Of a stretch of DNA of 64,000 bases, positions 1-9,049 are shown piece after piece (the stretch's first letter is position 1; each line of letters begins with the position of its first letter). The translations under genes and the position numbers were made by a program. This DNA comes from Deltaproteobacteria bacterium (GTDB lineage Bacteria; Desulfobacterota; Binatia; HRBIN30; JACQVA1): assembly GCA_016178705.1 (NCBI GenBank), contig JACOST010000015.1, positions 62,001 to 126,000 on the forward strand, read 5' to 3'. Under the pieces are notes generated by a model. The model worked only from the letters and a program-made list of their open reading frames with translations. It had not been told where the DNA came from and did not search any database.

Positions 1-1263
1 ATCGAGTCGGCTGCGTCAATGTTCCCAGCCTTCGGTGGCCGGCGTGAAGGGATCGAAGGCCTACGCCGAGCGCTTGACGACGCCCGTGCCTGCGGTAGCC
101 GGAACCTGGAGATCGGTTCCGTCGCCAACTTGGCCATGTTGCTGACGCAGATCGGCGACCGCGCCAACGCGCTGCCGCTGCTGGCCTGGTTGGAGCGCCA
201 CTTACCGGCGGACTCTCCCATGACCTTCTTGCTTGTCGTTGCTTGCGCAGTCGCGAACACCTACGACGGCGCCTTTGATGACGCCGTAGCAGCTCTCCGT
301 CTCCACTTCGAGAAGCCGCACGAAATCGGGATTGGCCCCGCCGCCGCCCTGGTGGCGTACCTCACTGAAGATAGAGAGCTCGCGCAGACGGCGTTGGCCG
401 TCGTCGAGCGCAGCAATGTGACGGGAGTCTTCGAAGGGGCCAAGTGGTGGGCCGTGGCGAGCCTCGCCGTGCTCGACGGCAACGTCGCCGAGGCGCGGCG
501 CTCCTTTCGCCGCGGTGTCGCGGTCGACCCATTGCCCAACCAGAAACTCTTCCTGCTCTGCTGCCACGCCGAGGTCGAGCTGGGCAGTGGTGATCTGGCG
601 GCGGCCGAGGCGCTGCTCGACGAAGTGGAACGCGGCGGTGAGGGCACTGAGCTGCACATCATCATCGCCGGCTCCGGCTTGACGCGCGCCTACACTGAGC
701 GCGAGCGCGGCAACGCGCCAGCGGCTCAGGCACGCGCGCACGCGGCACTGCAGCGCGCGGTGAAGCATGAGCTGGGCCTGGTAACGACGGACGCGCTCGA
801 AGCGCTCACGATCCTGGCTGTCGACAGCGGAGACATGGCCTTGGCTGGCCGGCTCCTCGGTGCCGCGGAAGCGTTTCGACAGCGCACGGGCTACCGGCTG
901 CGTCATGCGTACGAGCGGCGGGCGATCGAGGCGATCCGTGCACAGCTCGATCCGGCGCGCATCGAGGAAGGTGCGCGCCTGTCGCTTGAAGAGGCCGCCG
1001 AGTACGCGCAGCGCGGACGCGGTGAGCGCGGCCGCCCCGATCACGGCTGGGACAGTCTGACGCCGTCCGAGCAACGCGTCGTCGAGCTGGTCGCCGCCGG
1101 GCTGCCGAACCGCGATATCGCCGCCAAACTCTTCGTCAGTCTGGCGACGATCAAAACGCATCTCGTTCACGTCTACACCAAGCTCGACGTGCGCACGCGT
1201 ACGGAGCTTGCGGCAGCAGCGACCCGCAGAGGGCTTGGCGGCGAGGAAGGCGCGCAGCGATGA
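1..1263 (+). CDS. LuxR-type transcriptional regulator, C-terminal part (5' end outside window)
   Basis: The frame is already open at base 1, so this is the C-terminal part of a longer protein; the first ATG inside the window is at 19. About 330 residues of Ala/Leu-rich helical, TPR-like sequence precede a LuxR-type helix-turn-helix in the last ~70 residues (LTPSEQRVVELVAAG, NRDIAAKLFVS, TIKTHLVHVYTKLDV). In MalT/LAL-type regulators such repeats follow an N-terminal ATPase, which would lie upstream and cannot be seen. The stop codon overlaps the start of the next gene as ATGA, so regulator and P450 are probably translated together and the regulator may control the P450 (inference). The inducing signal is unknown. 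Confidence 0.85.
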   Translation: MESAASMFPAFGGRREGIEGLRRALDDARACGSRNLEIGSVANLAMLLTQIGDRANALPLLAWLERHLPADSPMTFLLVVACAVANTYDGAFDDAVAALRLHFEKPHEIGIGPAAALVAYLTEDRELAQTALAVVERSNVTGVFEGAKWWAVASLAVLDGNVAEARRSFRRGVAVDPLPNQKLFLLCCHAEVELGSGDLAAAEALLDEVERGGEGTELHIIIAGSGLTRAYTERERGNAPAAQARAHAALQRAVKHELGLVTTDALEALTILAVDSGDMALAGRLLGAAEAFRQRTGYRLRHAYERRAIEAIRAQLDPARIEEGARLSLEEAAEYAQRGRGERGRPDHGWDSLTPSEQRVVELVAAGLPNRDIAAKLFVSLATIKTHLVHVYTKLDVRTRTELAAAATRRGLGGEEGAQR

Positions 1264-2459
1264 CTGACCAGGTTGATGCCCAAAGCGCAGCCCAACACGC
1301 GCCGATGGAGTTCGAAGGCAGCGAGCTGGATTTCTGGCAGGATCCGCACACGGCGTTGCGTGTGGCGCGCGAGCACCATCCGCTGGCGTGGCTGCGTGGA
1401 TTCTCGGCGTGGCTGGTTTTGCGCTACGGCGATGTTGAAGCGTTGCTCGGCGACCGGCGGCTGACCAGCGATTACGGCGGTCTCGCCGATGGCGCGCTTG
1501 GGCGCGTGTTCAGCGGCTTCCTCGCCAATCAGCAGGGCGCCACGCACGCCCGCTTGCGGCGTCTGGTGATCACCGCCTTCACGCCGCGGCGCATCGAAGA
1601 AGCGCGCCCGGCGATTCGTGACATTACGCAGCGGTTGCTCCGGTCCTTACCGTACGGCGAAGTCGTCGACTTTCAACGCACGGTCGCCGATGAACTAACG
1701 GTGCACGTGATCTGTCGCATCCTCGGAATTCCGGACGAGGACATCTCGCAGTTCTCCGCTTGGACCACACAGCTAACGAGCGGTTCCGCGTCGCCCGTGC
1801 CGTCGGACGAGGCGCAGCAGGCGGCAGCCAATCTGCACGAATACATCGGGGCGCTCGCCGCTCGTTGCCGATCTGCGCCACGCAACTCGCTCTTGGATGC
1901 GCTCATCGCTGCCGAGGCAGATGGACAGCGACTCACCTCCAACGAACTGGCGAACGTGGTCATGAGTCTGCTCATCGGCGGTCACGACTCGGTGCGCAGC
2001 TTCCTCACCATCGCGACCTGGGTCGTGCTCCGCCACCCCGATGTCTTCGACCGGTTGCGCGCGGATGCGAGCGGCGTCGGTGATGTTGTCGAAGAGGTGC
2101 TGCGGTTCGAGTCGCCACTCATGGGTGTACCGCGGGTTGCCACCGAAGCGTTGCGTATCGGCGACGTCGAGATTTCAGCGGGGAGTCGTGTGCTCCTGCA
2201 GATTATCTCGGCGAACCGCGATCCACGGCGCTTTCTCGACCCCGATCGGTTCGACCCGAGCCGGGATGCGAGCGCTCAGCTCGCGTTCGGTCGCGGCATG
2301 CATTTCTGCGTCGGCGCCGCCCTCGCCCGAATCGAAGCGCAGGAGTTGTTGCTCGAATTGGCATCGAGAAATCCTCCTCTCACGCTCGTCGACGCGCCGC
2401 GCTGGGTGCCGTTTTCACCATCGCGACGGCTCGAAGCGCTGAGCGTACGGACGCGGTGA
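1260..2459 (+). CDS. Cytochrome P450
   Basis: A soluble 399-residue bacterial P450, expected to insert one oxygen atom from O2 into an organic substrate using electrons from a ferredoxin partner. Hallmarks are present: C-helix HARLRR near residue 96, I-helix GGHDS at 240-244, ExxR at E279-R282, and the haem-thiolate loop FGRGMHFCVGAALAR with ligand Cys350. The I-helix acid-alcohol pair is D-S rather than the common D/E-T, a tolerated variant. No ferredoxin or ferredoxin reductase gene is adjacent. The start is fixed by the ATGA overlap with the LuxR-type gene. The substrate cannot be inferred; nearby lipid-type genes make a fatty acid, steroid or terpenoid possible. Confidence 0.95.
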   Translation: MTDQVDAQSAAQHAPMEFEGSELDFWQDPHTALRVAREHHPLAWLRGFSAWLVLRYGDVEALLGDRRLTSDYGGLADGALGRVFSGFLANQQGATHARLRRLVITAFTPRRIEEARPAIRDITQRLLRSLPYGEVVDFQRTVADELTVHVICRILGIPDEDISQFSAWTTQLTSGSASPVPSDEAQQAAANLHEYIGALAARCRSAPRNSLLDALIAAEADGQRLTSNELANVVMSLLIGGHDSVRSFLTIATWVVLRHPDVFDRLRADASGVGDVVEEVLRFESPLMGVPRVATEALRIGDVEISAGSRVLLQIISANRDPRRFLDPDRFDPSRDASAQLAFGRGMHFCVGAALARIEAQELLLELASRNPPLTLVDAPRWVPFSPSRRLEALSVRTR

Positions 2460-2515
2460 CCGACCCAACGGTACCACCGTCCGGCGGACATCAAATGTTG
2501 GAAGTCGGGCCCCGC

Positions 2516-2998
2516 CTACTCGAAGAACACCTTCAGGTCGTTGTCGTCCGCCAGGTGAAACTGATCGCGACTGCGGATCAGTCGCTTGCGATGGCGCGGA
2601 AACTCGCCGATCTCCATGTCGCGATGCTCGCCGCCCATCAAGTAGACGAGATCCTGGTCGAAGGGATTGCGCAGGTTGTGGCCAACCGACGGCGCGGTGA
2701 AACCCATGAAGTCACCCGGGCCAACTTCGAACTCTTCGTCGCCGATCTCGGCGATGCCTCGCCCGGAGAGGATGTAGATGAACTCCTCTTCGGTGTGGTG
2801 GAAGTGGTAGACGAACGATTCCTTCTCCGGCGGGACGCGGCCGATGCTGATGCCGACGCGTTGCAGGCCGGTCATCGTGCTCAACGAGCGCAGATGAATT
2901 TCCGAGTTCGGGTTGAGCGGATGGTTGAACACAAACGCCGTCAGTTCAGTGATCGCGTTTGCCCGCAGCAGCGGACTAGGCTTTCCGGTGGTGCTCAT
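2516..2998 (-). CDS. Cupin domain protein
   Basis: A single-domain cupin of 160 residues. The first metal-binding motif is visible as HFHHTEEEFIYILSGRG and the second as GDFMGFTAPSVGHNLRN, so a bound metal is likely. Members include dioxygenases, isomerases and small-molecule sensors; the reaction here is not predictable. The start at 2998 (MSTTGK) is chosen because AGGAGG lies 7 bases before it; an in-frame codon 12 residues upstream has no such site. It ends about 55 bp after the convergent P450 gene, and the DUF420 gene lies upstream on the same strand. Confidence 0.85.
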   Translation of the reverse strand: MSTTGKPSPLLRANAITELTAFVFNHPLNPNSEIHLRSLSTMTGLQRVGISIGRVPPEKESFVYHFHHTEEEFIYILSGRGIAEIGDEEFEVGPGDFMGFTAPSVGHNLRNPFDQDLVYLMGGEHRDMEIGEFPRHRKRLIRSRDQFHLADDNDLKVFFE

Positions 2999-3038
2999 CT
3001 GACGTTCCTCCTGTGAGCGCGCCGCGCTCGGCATCGAG

Positions 3039-3464
3039 TCAGTACGTCTTCTGGTACAGCAAATAGTAAATCAGCCAGCCGCTGGCGGCAACGTAGAGCC
3101 AGATCGGCAAGGTGATGCGCGCCAGCCGGCGATGCGCGACGAAGTCGCGCTTCTTCAGCGCGAGGTAGATCAGACGCAGCGCCATCGGCCCCACCGCCAT
3201 CGCCAGGATCACGTGCGGAACGAGATTTGCGAAGTAGACGGCGCGCCAGGCGCCGGTGCCGGCAAACAGCTTCGATCCATACAGCGACCAACGCGTGACA
3301 TAGGCGACGAGAAACAACCCGGCAAAGGCGGTCGCCGTCAGCATGCACGTGCGATGGCGCGGCATGTCACGCTGGAAGCGAATGAAGTACCAGCCGATCA
3401 GTAGGCTGACTCCGCTCAGCACGATGCAAGTGGTACTGACGGCGGTGAGGAGGTGGAGCGACAT
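3039..3464 (-). CDS. DUF420 family integral membrane protein
   Basis: A 141-residue protein with about four hydrophobic helices and the features of the DUF420 (YozB-like) family: an N-terminal helix followed by FIRFQRDMPRHRTCM, then VAYVTRW, NLVPHVILA and RHRRLARITLPIW-like segments. In other bacteria DUF420 genes often sit near cytochrome oxidase and haem assembly genes and the conserved His residues suggest metal or haem binding; no oxidase gene is near here. The ATG at 3464 is preferred to the GTG two codons upstream. Function unknown. Confidence 0.8.
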   Translation of the reverse strand: MSLHLLTAVSTTCIVLSGVSLLIGWYFIRFQRDMPRHRTCMLTATAFAGLFLVAYVTRWSLYGSKLFAGTGAWRAVYFANLVPHVILAMAVGPMALRLIYLALKKRDFVAHRRLARITLPIWLYVAASGWLIYYLLYQKTY

Positions 3465-3537
3465 CGTCACCGCTCTTCACCGCGGGCGTCCATCGATCCA
3501 CGGTCGACCTGGTGGGTGCGCTCGACGCCTCGCAACC

Positions 3538-4344
3538 TTACACGTCCCACACCAGGCGTGTGCCGCCGGCATCGCCGAGTAACGCCACCGGGTTGGTCTT
3601 GTCGATGTGACCGATCAGGCCGTTGTAGATGCTGTAGCCTACCAACTCGCGCAGACGCGGCGAAAAGCCGGCGGCGATCTCGCGCGGAATGCCGAGTTGC
3701 TGATTCTCTTGCTGGCGGATGTAGCCGGCGCAGTAGTTCATCGCGATGCCGATGCGGCGCTGATCGGTGCGATTGGCGCCGCCGCCGTGCCACAGGCTGC
3801 CATGCCAGACCAGCACGCTACCCTTCGGCATCTCCGCCGGGATCGACTCGTAAACCTCCCCGAACGTCGGCGAGTGATCCGACAAATGCGAACCGGGAAT
3901 CACGCGCGTCGCGCCGTTGATCTCGGTGAAATCGGTGAGCGCCCACATCGTGTTGCACACCGTCGGCACATGCGGCTTGGCGATCGGCAGCAGTTGATCG
4001 TCGGCATGGATCGGCTGTGTGATCTCACCGCCACAGATCGCGATCGACGACAGCGACGAGATCAAACAACCGGGATCGAGTACGCCCTCGACGATCGGCA
4101 ACACGCTCTCGTGCGCCGGGATGCGTTCGAAGGCCGCGCCGTGGACGAGCAGGTTGTAAATCCGCACCGTCTTGCTGCCCTCAAACGGATTGTTGGCCGG
4201 CTTGACGTTGAGCTGCCGCTCCAGCCGGTCGAGGTCGGCGACAAGGTCATCGATCAGTTGCGGCTCGATAGCGTGCTCGATGATGGTGAAGCCGTCGCGG
4301 TGAATGCGGTCGAGATGCGTCGTGATCGAGTTGGTGTCAGGCAT
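3538..4344 (-). CDS. Phytanoyl-CoA dioxygenase family protein (Fe(II)/2-oxoglutarate oxygenase)
   Basis: A 268-residue PhyH-type oxygenase. The iron facial triad is visible: His113 and Asp115 in QPIHADDQ and the distal His186 in LWHGGGANRT, followed by an Arg (QRRIGIAMN) expected to hold 2-oxoglutarate. The family hydroxylates substrates ranging from branched acyl-CoAs to secondary metabolites. Length is typical. It lies alone between the DUF420 gene and the cyclotransferase-like gene, on the same strand. The active-site set is complete, so it is probably active; substrate unknown, but hydroxylation of a branched lipid would suit the acyl-CoA genes elsewhere in the window. Confidence 0.9.
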   Translation of the reverse strand: MPDTNSITTHLDRIHRDGFTIIEHAIEPQLIDDLVADLDRLERQLNVKPANNPFEGSKTVRIYNLLVHGAAFERIPAHESVLPIVEGVLDPGCLISSLSSIAICGGEITQPIHADDQLLPIAKPHVPTVCNTMWALTDFTEINGATRVIPGSHLSDHSPTFGEVYESIPAEMPKGSVLVWHGSLWHGGGANRTDQRRIGIAMNYCAGYIRQQENQQLGIPREIAAGFSPRLRELVGYSIYNGLIGHIDKTNPVALLGDAGGTRLVWDV

Positions 4345-4393
4345 GAGTCCATCCTCTGTCGCTGCGGGATACTACAAGCGGCTCGCCGGGCGA

Positions 4394-4936
4394 TCAACGG
4401 CGCAAGCTGCGCATGGCCTCGTCGATCATCGGTCGCAGGCGCTGTAGTTCTTCACTCTCGGCGCACGCGGGAATTGTGCGCAGGAACGCGACGTAGTCAT
4501 CGGGGAGGCCATGCTCGATGGCGCCTTCGATCAACATACTCATGTAGCGCGTCGACGGTTGCAGCGTCGGATCCCGGCGCTCCGAACTCAGCGTGAACGC
4601 GGCCAGCGCATTCGTCGGAGCGCTCCGGGGCGCACGCAAGGGGAACACCGTCGTCGCGACGCGCTCGTAGTTGCCGATCAGCACGCCTTCCGTCAGATCG
4701 ATATGAGGGAGGTCGTCCTCGGCGACTTCGAACGCGACGCCGAGGGTTTCCGCCGCGGGATCCGGAACGATATTGGCGAACGAGTTGCCGCTGGAGAACA
4801 GCGGTGGCTTGTCCAACACCAGCCGCCAGCCCGGCGCGCGCGCCGGTAGCGCGCGATGGAACTGGACACCGCGGCGCCCGCGCAGCGTGGCGCTCTGCAT
4901 GTTCGAGCCGTAGGCGAAGTACCAAGCCGTGGTCAC
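4394..4936 (-). CDS. Gamma-glutamylcyclotransferase-like (GGCT/AIG2 fold) protein
   Basis: A 180-residue protein opening with the family signature WYFAYGSNMQSATL, where the YGSN loop binds the gamma-glutamyl group. A conserved acidic residue in GVAFEVAEDDLPHID is in the right region to be the general acid/base. Enzymes of this fold release 5-oxoproline from gamma-glutamyl amino acids, but many bacterial members are uncharacterised. The start is GTG and overlaps the stop of the small upstream gene (4933-5166) by four bases (GTGA), indicating translational coupling. Confidence 0.85.
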   Translation of the reverse strand: MTTAWYFAYGSNMQSATLRGRRGVQFHRALPARAPGWRLVLDKPPLFSSGNSFANIVPDPAAETLGVAFEVAEDDLPHIDLTEGVLIGNYERVATTVFPLRAPRSAPTNALAAFTLSSERRDPTLQPSTRYMSMLIEGAIEHGLPDDYVAFLRTIPACAESEELQRLRPMIDEAMRSLRR

Positions 4937-5166
4937 GACTGGCTGCTCAGAAACTCGCGGCCTTTGTCGGTGAGGACAAACGCGTCGCCGGCGAATACGA
5001 CCAGTTCGTCAGCGACGAGCCCTTCCATGAGTTGCGAGAACGCCTGGTGCCCCGCTTGGTAGAAGACCAGGCTATGCGTGTGCAACTCGCGCATCGGAAT
5101 CGAGCCGCCCTTCTTGGCGACGAACTTCATCAAGCCGACACGGGCCGCGGGTACGTCTACCGCCAT
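4933..5166 (-). CDS. Small uncharacterised protein, possible winged-helix domain
   Basis: A 77-residue protein, not recognised. The pattern SQLMEGLVADELVVF followed by AFVLTDKGREFL resembles the last helix and wing of a small winged-helix domain, where a phrase like LTDKGREFL is common. It is coupled by GTGA to the cyclotransferase-like gene downstream. The start at 5166 is chosen because AGGAG lies just upstream; that ribosome-binding site falls in the first unit of the heptamer array at 5172-5278, so expression of this pair may depend on the array. Confidence 0.65.
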   Translation of the reverse strand: MAVDVPAARVGLMKFVAKKGGSIPMRELHTHSLVFYQAGHQAFSQLMEGLVADELVVFAGDAFVLTDKGREFLSSQS

Positions 5167-5171
5167 TTCGC

Positions 5172-5278
5172 TCCTGGTTTGTGGTCGTTGGTTTGTGGTC
5201 CTTGGTTTGTGGTTTCTGGTCGCTGATACTAGCCCCACCGCGAATCAGAGACCAGGGACCACGAACCAGAAACTAGGG
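5172..5278. repeat. Inverted pair of degenerate heptamer arrays
   Basis: From 5172 to 5220 seven consecutive 7-base units fit NNNTGGT with no slippage (TTGTGGT three times, also CCTTGGT and CGTTGGT). From 5244 to 5278 about five units fit the reverse complement ACCANNN (ACCAGGG, ACCACGA, ACCAGAA), with variants ATCAGAG and ACTAGGG. The two arrays face each other across a spacer of about 23 bases and could pair as a long imperfect hairpin. They fill the gap between the small gene starting at 5166 and the SDR ending at 5286. Confidence 0.85.
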
Positions 5279-5285
5279 ACCGTTT

Positions 5286-6188
5286 CTACATATATTCCGG
5301 CTGCCGCGAGAGCTTGCCGAACAGTTCGTCCTTGCGCGCGATCAGATCGCGCGCGCTGAGGGCGTCGCCGGGTTTGCTGATTTGCGCGACCTGATGCCAG
5401 CCCTTCACCAGCGCGACCTCACCGCCCCACACGATAAAGCCTTGGCCGTTGATGTCGCCGGCTTGCTCGCTGGCGAGGAAGGTGACGAGTTGCGCCGGCC
5501 ACGCTGGATGGAACACGTCGAAGCCGCTCTCGGGCTTGGCGAACATATCGTGATTCGGCATCGTGTCGGTCATGCGGGTGCGGGCGCGCGGCGCGATGTA
5601 GTTGCACGTCACGCCGTACTTGCCCATCTCGCGCGCGATGCTGATCGTCAACGCCGCAATCGCCGCCTTCGCCATCGCATAGTTGCTGTTGCCGGCCGAG
5701 CCCATCAGACCTGCTTCCGACGACGTATTGATCACCCGGCCGTACACGCTGCTGCCCTTCTTCGCCTGCTCGCGCCAGCGCACGCAGGCGTGACGCGTCA
5801 TCGCGAAGTGGCCTTTGCAATGGACGCGCAGCACCAGATCGAACTCGTCTTCGGCCATGTTGAAGTTCATGCGGTCGCGCAGCACGCCGGCGTTGTTGAC
5901 GACGATGTCGAGCCGTCCGAACGTGTCGTACGCCTGGTCGATGGTGCGGCGCGCGCCGTCCCAGGTGGCGATGTCTTCATAGTTCGCGGCCGCATTGCCG
6001 CCAGCGGCTTTGATCTCGTCGACGACCTTCTGCGCCGGCGTCTGATCCTTCCCTTCGCCGGCCACCGAGGTGCCAATGTCGTTGACAACAACCTTCGCCC
6101 CCTCTTTGGCGAGCGCCAATGAATGTTCGCGGCCAAGCCCTTGGCCGGCGCCAGTGACGACCGCAACTTTCCCGTCGAGTAGACCCAT
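5286..6188 (-). CDS. Short-chain dehydrogenase/reductase (MFE-2 type)
   Basis: A 300-residue SDR expected to oxidise or reduce a hydroxyl/keto group with NAD(P). It has the cofactor loop TGAGQGLGRE near the N-terminus, NNAG, the catalytic Ser in INTSSEAGLMG and the YxxxK in NYAMAK. The insert and length resemble the 3-hydroxyacyl-CoA dehydrogenase part of multifunctional enzyme type 2, so a 3-hydroxyacyl-CoA substrate is plausible but unproven. GGAGG precedes the ATG by 9 bases. It is transcribed toward the heptamer arrays at 5172-5278. Confidence 0.9.
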   Translation of the reverse strand: MGLLDGKVAVVTGAGQGLGREHSLALAKEGAKVVVNDIGTSVAGEGKDQTPAQKVVDEIKAAGGNAAANYEDIATWDGARRTIDQAYDTFGRLDIVVNNAGVLRDRMNFNMAEDEFDLVLRVHCKGHFAMTRHACVRWREQAKKGSSVYGRVINTSSEAGLMGSAGNSNYAMAKAAIAALTISIAREMGKYGVTCNYIAPRARTRMTDTMPNHDMFAKPESGFDVFHPAWPAQLVTFLASEQAGDINGQGFIVWGGEVALVKGWHQVAQISKPGDALSARDLIARKDELFGKLSRQPEYM

Positions 6189-6289
6189 GATTGCATGCCT
6201 CCGCGTGTTGATGATGATGCGCTGGCCGCACGCCAGCGAGCGCTGCTAGTAGTAAGGCGACGCGAGCGAGTCAATGGAAATGCTCAGCC

Positions 6290-8182
6290 CTACGTTTGGA
6301 ACACCACCATCGCCAACGGCGGGAGGGTGATGCGCAGCGAGTACGGGCGCGCGTGGGCTGGTACCGATTCGGCCTCGACACCGCCGGCGTTTCCCAGATT
6401 GCTGCCGCCGTAGATCTCGGCGTCGCTGTTGAGCCGTTCGCGCCAATGGCCGCCGTGCGGAACGCCGATCATGTAGTCGTGCCGCGGGATCGGTGTGAAG
6501 TTGCACGCGATGACGGCGACGTCAGTGGCCGACGCCCCGCGGCGGAGATAGCTGAGCGTGCTATCGTCGCTTTCGTGGCAATCGATCCACTCGAAGCCGA
6601 TGGGATCGCAGTCGAGTTCGTGCAGTGCCGGCTCGCCGCGATAAAAGGTGTTGAGGTCGCGCACCCAGCGTTGCACGCCGCGATGCGGCGCGGCGTCGAG
6701 CAGATGCCAATCGAGGCTGCTGTCGTGATTCCATTCCCGCCATTGGCCGAAGTCGCCGCCCATGAACACCAGTTTCTTGCCCGGCTGCGTATACAGGCCG
6801 CCGAGCAGCAGCCGGAGGTTGGCGAACTTCTGCCACGCGTCGCCCGGCATCTTGTCGAGCAATGAGCGCTTGCCGTAGACGACTTCGTCGTGCGACAGCG
6901 GCAGCACGAAATTTTCCGTGAAGGCGTAGAGCTGCCGAAAGGTGAGATCGTTGTGGTGGAACTTGCGATGAACGGGGTCGCGACTGAAGTACTTCAGCGT
7001 GTCGTTCATCCAGCCCATGTCCCATTTGAAGCCGAAGCCGAGGCCACCGAGATACGTCGGCCGCGACACCATCGGCCATGAGGTCGACTCTTCCGCGATC
7101 GTCACTCCTCCCGCGTGCTCGGCGTAGACGCGCTCGTTGAAGCGGCGCAAGAACGCGACCGACTCGAGATTCTCGCGGCCGCCGAACTGGTTGGGGATCC
7201 AATCACCGATCTGACGCGAGTAGTCGAGGTAGAGCATCGACGCCACCGCGTCCACGCGCAACCCGTCGATGTGATAGACGTCGAGCCAGAACAGCGCATT
7301 GCTGATCAGAAAGTTGACCACTTCCCAGCGCCCGTAGTTGAAGATCAGCGTGTCCCACTCGCGGTGCTTGCCCTGGCGCGGGTCGGCGTGTTCGTACAAG
7401 TGAGTGCCGTCGAAGTAGGCGAGTCCGTGCTCGTCGCTGGGAAAGTGTGCCGGCACCCAGTCCATGATGACGCCGATGCCGCGCTGGTGCAGCGTGTCGA
7501 TCAAGAACATGAAATCTTGCGGCGTGCCGAACCGACTGGTGGGGGCGAAGTAGCCGATGGTCTGATAGCCCCACGAGCCGTCGAACGGATGCTCGGTGAG
7601 CGGAAGAAACTCGACGTGGGTGTAGCCCATTTCGTTGACGTACTGCGCCAGCTTGGGCGCGGCTTCGCGATACGTCAGCCAGCGGTTGCTTTCCTCGGGT
7701 ACGCGCATCCACGAGCCGAGGTGGACTTCGTAGGTGGCCATCGGCGATCGAGTCGGATCGGCGGTGCGCCGCGCGTTCATCCAATCGTCGTCGCTCCAGG
7801 TGTAGCCGGCGAGATCCCACACACGCGACGCCGTGCCGGGCCGGATTTCACTGGTGAACGCGTAGGGGTCGGCCTTCTGCACGCGATAGCCGTTACGTTG
7901 CGAAGCGATCGCGTACTTGTAGAGCGTGCCGGCGCCGACCGCCGCGATGAAGCACTCCCAAATGCCGGCCTCTTGGTGACGCAACGTCATCGGGTGTCGC
8001 ACGGCATTCCAGCCGTTGAAGTCGCCGACTACCGCCACGCTCGCCGCGTTGGGCGCCCACACGGCGAAGCGCGTACCATGTTGGCCGTCGATTTCATCGA
8101 GGTGCGCGCCGAGCTTTTCGTAGCTGCGGTAGTGCGTGCCCTCAGCGAGCAAGTGGATATCGTAGTCGGTGATGAGGGCCAT
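6290..8182 (-). CDS. glgB: 1,4-alpha-glucan branching enzyme
   Basis: A 630-residue GH13 branching enzyme that makes alpha-1,6 branches in glycogen. An N-terminal CBM48 module ([20 protein letters not shown], about residues 39-58) precedes the catalytic barrel. Conserved regions include the nucleophile Asp311 in [15 protein letters not shown], the acid Glu364 in TIAEES, and [10 protein letters not shown]. Length matches the shorter GlgB forms. It is alone: no glgA, glgC or glgP lies in the window, so glycogen synthesis genes are elsewhere. It lies 21 bp downstream of the SDR gene 8204-9049 on the same strand. Confidence 0.96.
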   Translation of the reverse strand: MALITDYDIHLLAEGTHYRSYEKLGAHLDEIDGQHGTRFAVWAPNAASVAVVGDFNGWNAVRHPMTLRHQEAGIWECFIAAVGAGTLYKYAIASQRNGYRVQKADPYAFTSEIRPGTASRVWDLAGYTWSDDDWMNARRTADPTRSPMATYEVHLGSWMRVPEESNRWLTYREAAPKLAQYVNEMGYTHVEFLPLTEHPFDGSWGYQTIGYFAPTSRFGTPQDFMFLIDTLHQRGIGVIMDWVPAHFPSDEHGLAYFDGTHLYEHADPRQGKHREWDTLIFNYGRWEVVNFLISNALFWLDVYHIDGLRVDAVASMLYLDYSRQIGDWIPNQFGGRENLESVAFLRRFNERVYAEHAGGVTIAEESTSWPMVSRPTYLGGLGFGFKWDMGWMNDTLKYFSRDPVHRKFHHNDLTFRQLYAFTENFVLPLSHDEVVYGKRSLLDKMPGDAWQKFANLRLLLGGLYTQPGKKLVFMGGDFGQWREWNHDSSLDWHLLDAAPHRGVQRWVRDLNTFYRGEPALHELDCDPIGFEWIDCHESDDSTLSYLRRGASATDVAVIACNFTPIPRHDYMIGVPHGGHWRERLNSDAEIYGGSNLGNAGGVEAESVPAHARPYSLRITLPPLAMVVFQT

Positions 8183-8203
8183 TCGTCGCGCGACTCCGGG
8201 CGC

Positions 8204-9049
8204 TCACACGGTTTCGAACTGCCGGCGGGCGCGCGCGCCGGTGGTGCGGCTGATCCAGGCGACGACACCGGGCAAGAACCGCTTCAGAAAGTAGATGAAC
8301 CACGCTTCGGGCGATACTGGGGCGACCGCACGGTTGCGTTGCACGGCTTTGAGAATGTTCGCTGCGACACGTTCGGGGGTGTAGTTGCGGCGCTGATACG
8401 TCGCGACCATCGCGCGGCGGAACTCCGGCTTGGCCGCGATGCCGCGCATCGGTGACGTGGTGGTAATCGCGGTGTTGATGATGCCTGGACAGATCGCAGT
8501 GACGCCGATGCGGTACCGGGTCAACTCGGCGCGCAACGCCTCCGACAACCCGAGCACCGCGAACTTCGTGGTGCTATACGCCGAGAGCGCTTCGGTCGCC
8601 GCGAACGCCGCTGCCGAGGCGACGTTGATAACATGACCGCCGCGGCCACGCGCCACCATCTTCGGCAAGAAGAAGTGGCAGCCGTAGATCACGCCGCGCA
8701 AGTTGATCCCGACGATCCATTCCCAGTCGTCAAGGCTCGTATCGAGGAATCCCGCGCCGAGGCCGACCCCGGCGTTGTTCATCAGGATATCGAGCGCGTC
8801 GACCCGGGCGTGCACCGCGTCGGCAAACTCGCTCATGGCCTCGCGACTGGCGACGTCGACGCGGCGCGCGAACACGTCACCCCCGAGCGCACGGATCCGT
8901 TGCTCGCTCTCCGCGAGATTCGCTTCGTTGACGTCGCAGATGACCAGGCTAGCGCCGCGGCGCGCGAACGCGAGCGCAGTGGCCTTGCCGATGCCGCTCC
9001 CGGCGCCGGTGACCAACACGGTCTTCCCGCTCAGGTTGGTAATGTCCAT
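8204..9049 (-). CDS. Short-chain dehydrogenase/reductase
   Basis: A 281-residue classical SDR with TGAGSGIGKA for cofactor binding, the acidic residue of VICDVNEAN at the end of the second strand (favouring NAD(H)), NNAG, and a catalytic YSTTK. The C-terminal ~45 residues are Arg-rich and hydrophobic (AWFIYFLKRFLPGVVAWI), which suggests membrane attachment, as seen in some SDRs acting on lipids. It is upstream of glgB with a 21-bp gap, although no metabolic link is evident. Substrate unknown. Confidence 0.88.
   Translation of the reverse strand: MDITNLSGKTVLVTGAGSGIGKATALAFARRGASLVICDVNEANLAESEQRIRALGGDVFARRVDVASREAMSEFADAVHARVDALDILMNNAGVGLGAGFLDTSLDDWEWIVGINLRGVIYGCHFFLPKMVARGRGGHVINVASAAAFAATEALSAYSTTKFAVLGLSEALRAELTRYRIGVTAICPGIINTAITTTSPMRGIAAKPEFRRAMVATYQRRNYTPERVAANILKAVQRNRAVAPVSPEAWFIYFLKRFLPGVVAWISRTTGARARRQFETV

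Noticed and set aside
5172-5278. CRISPR array
   Set aside because: The 7-base units have no spacers of 25-40 bases between fixed repeats and no cas genes are present. The same holds for the arrays at 20523 and 44034.
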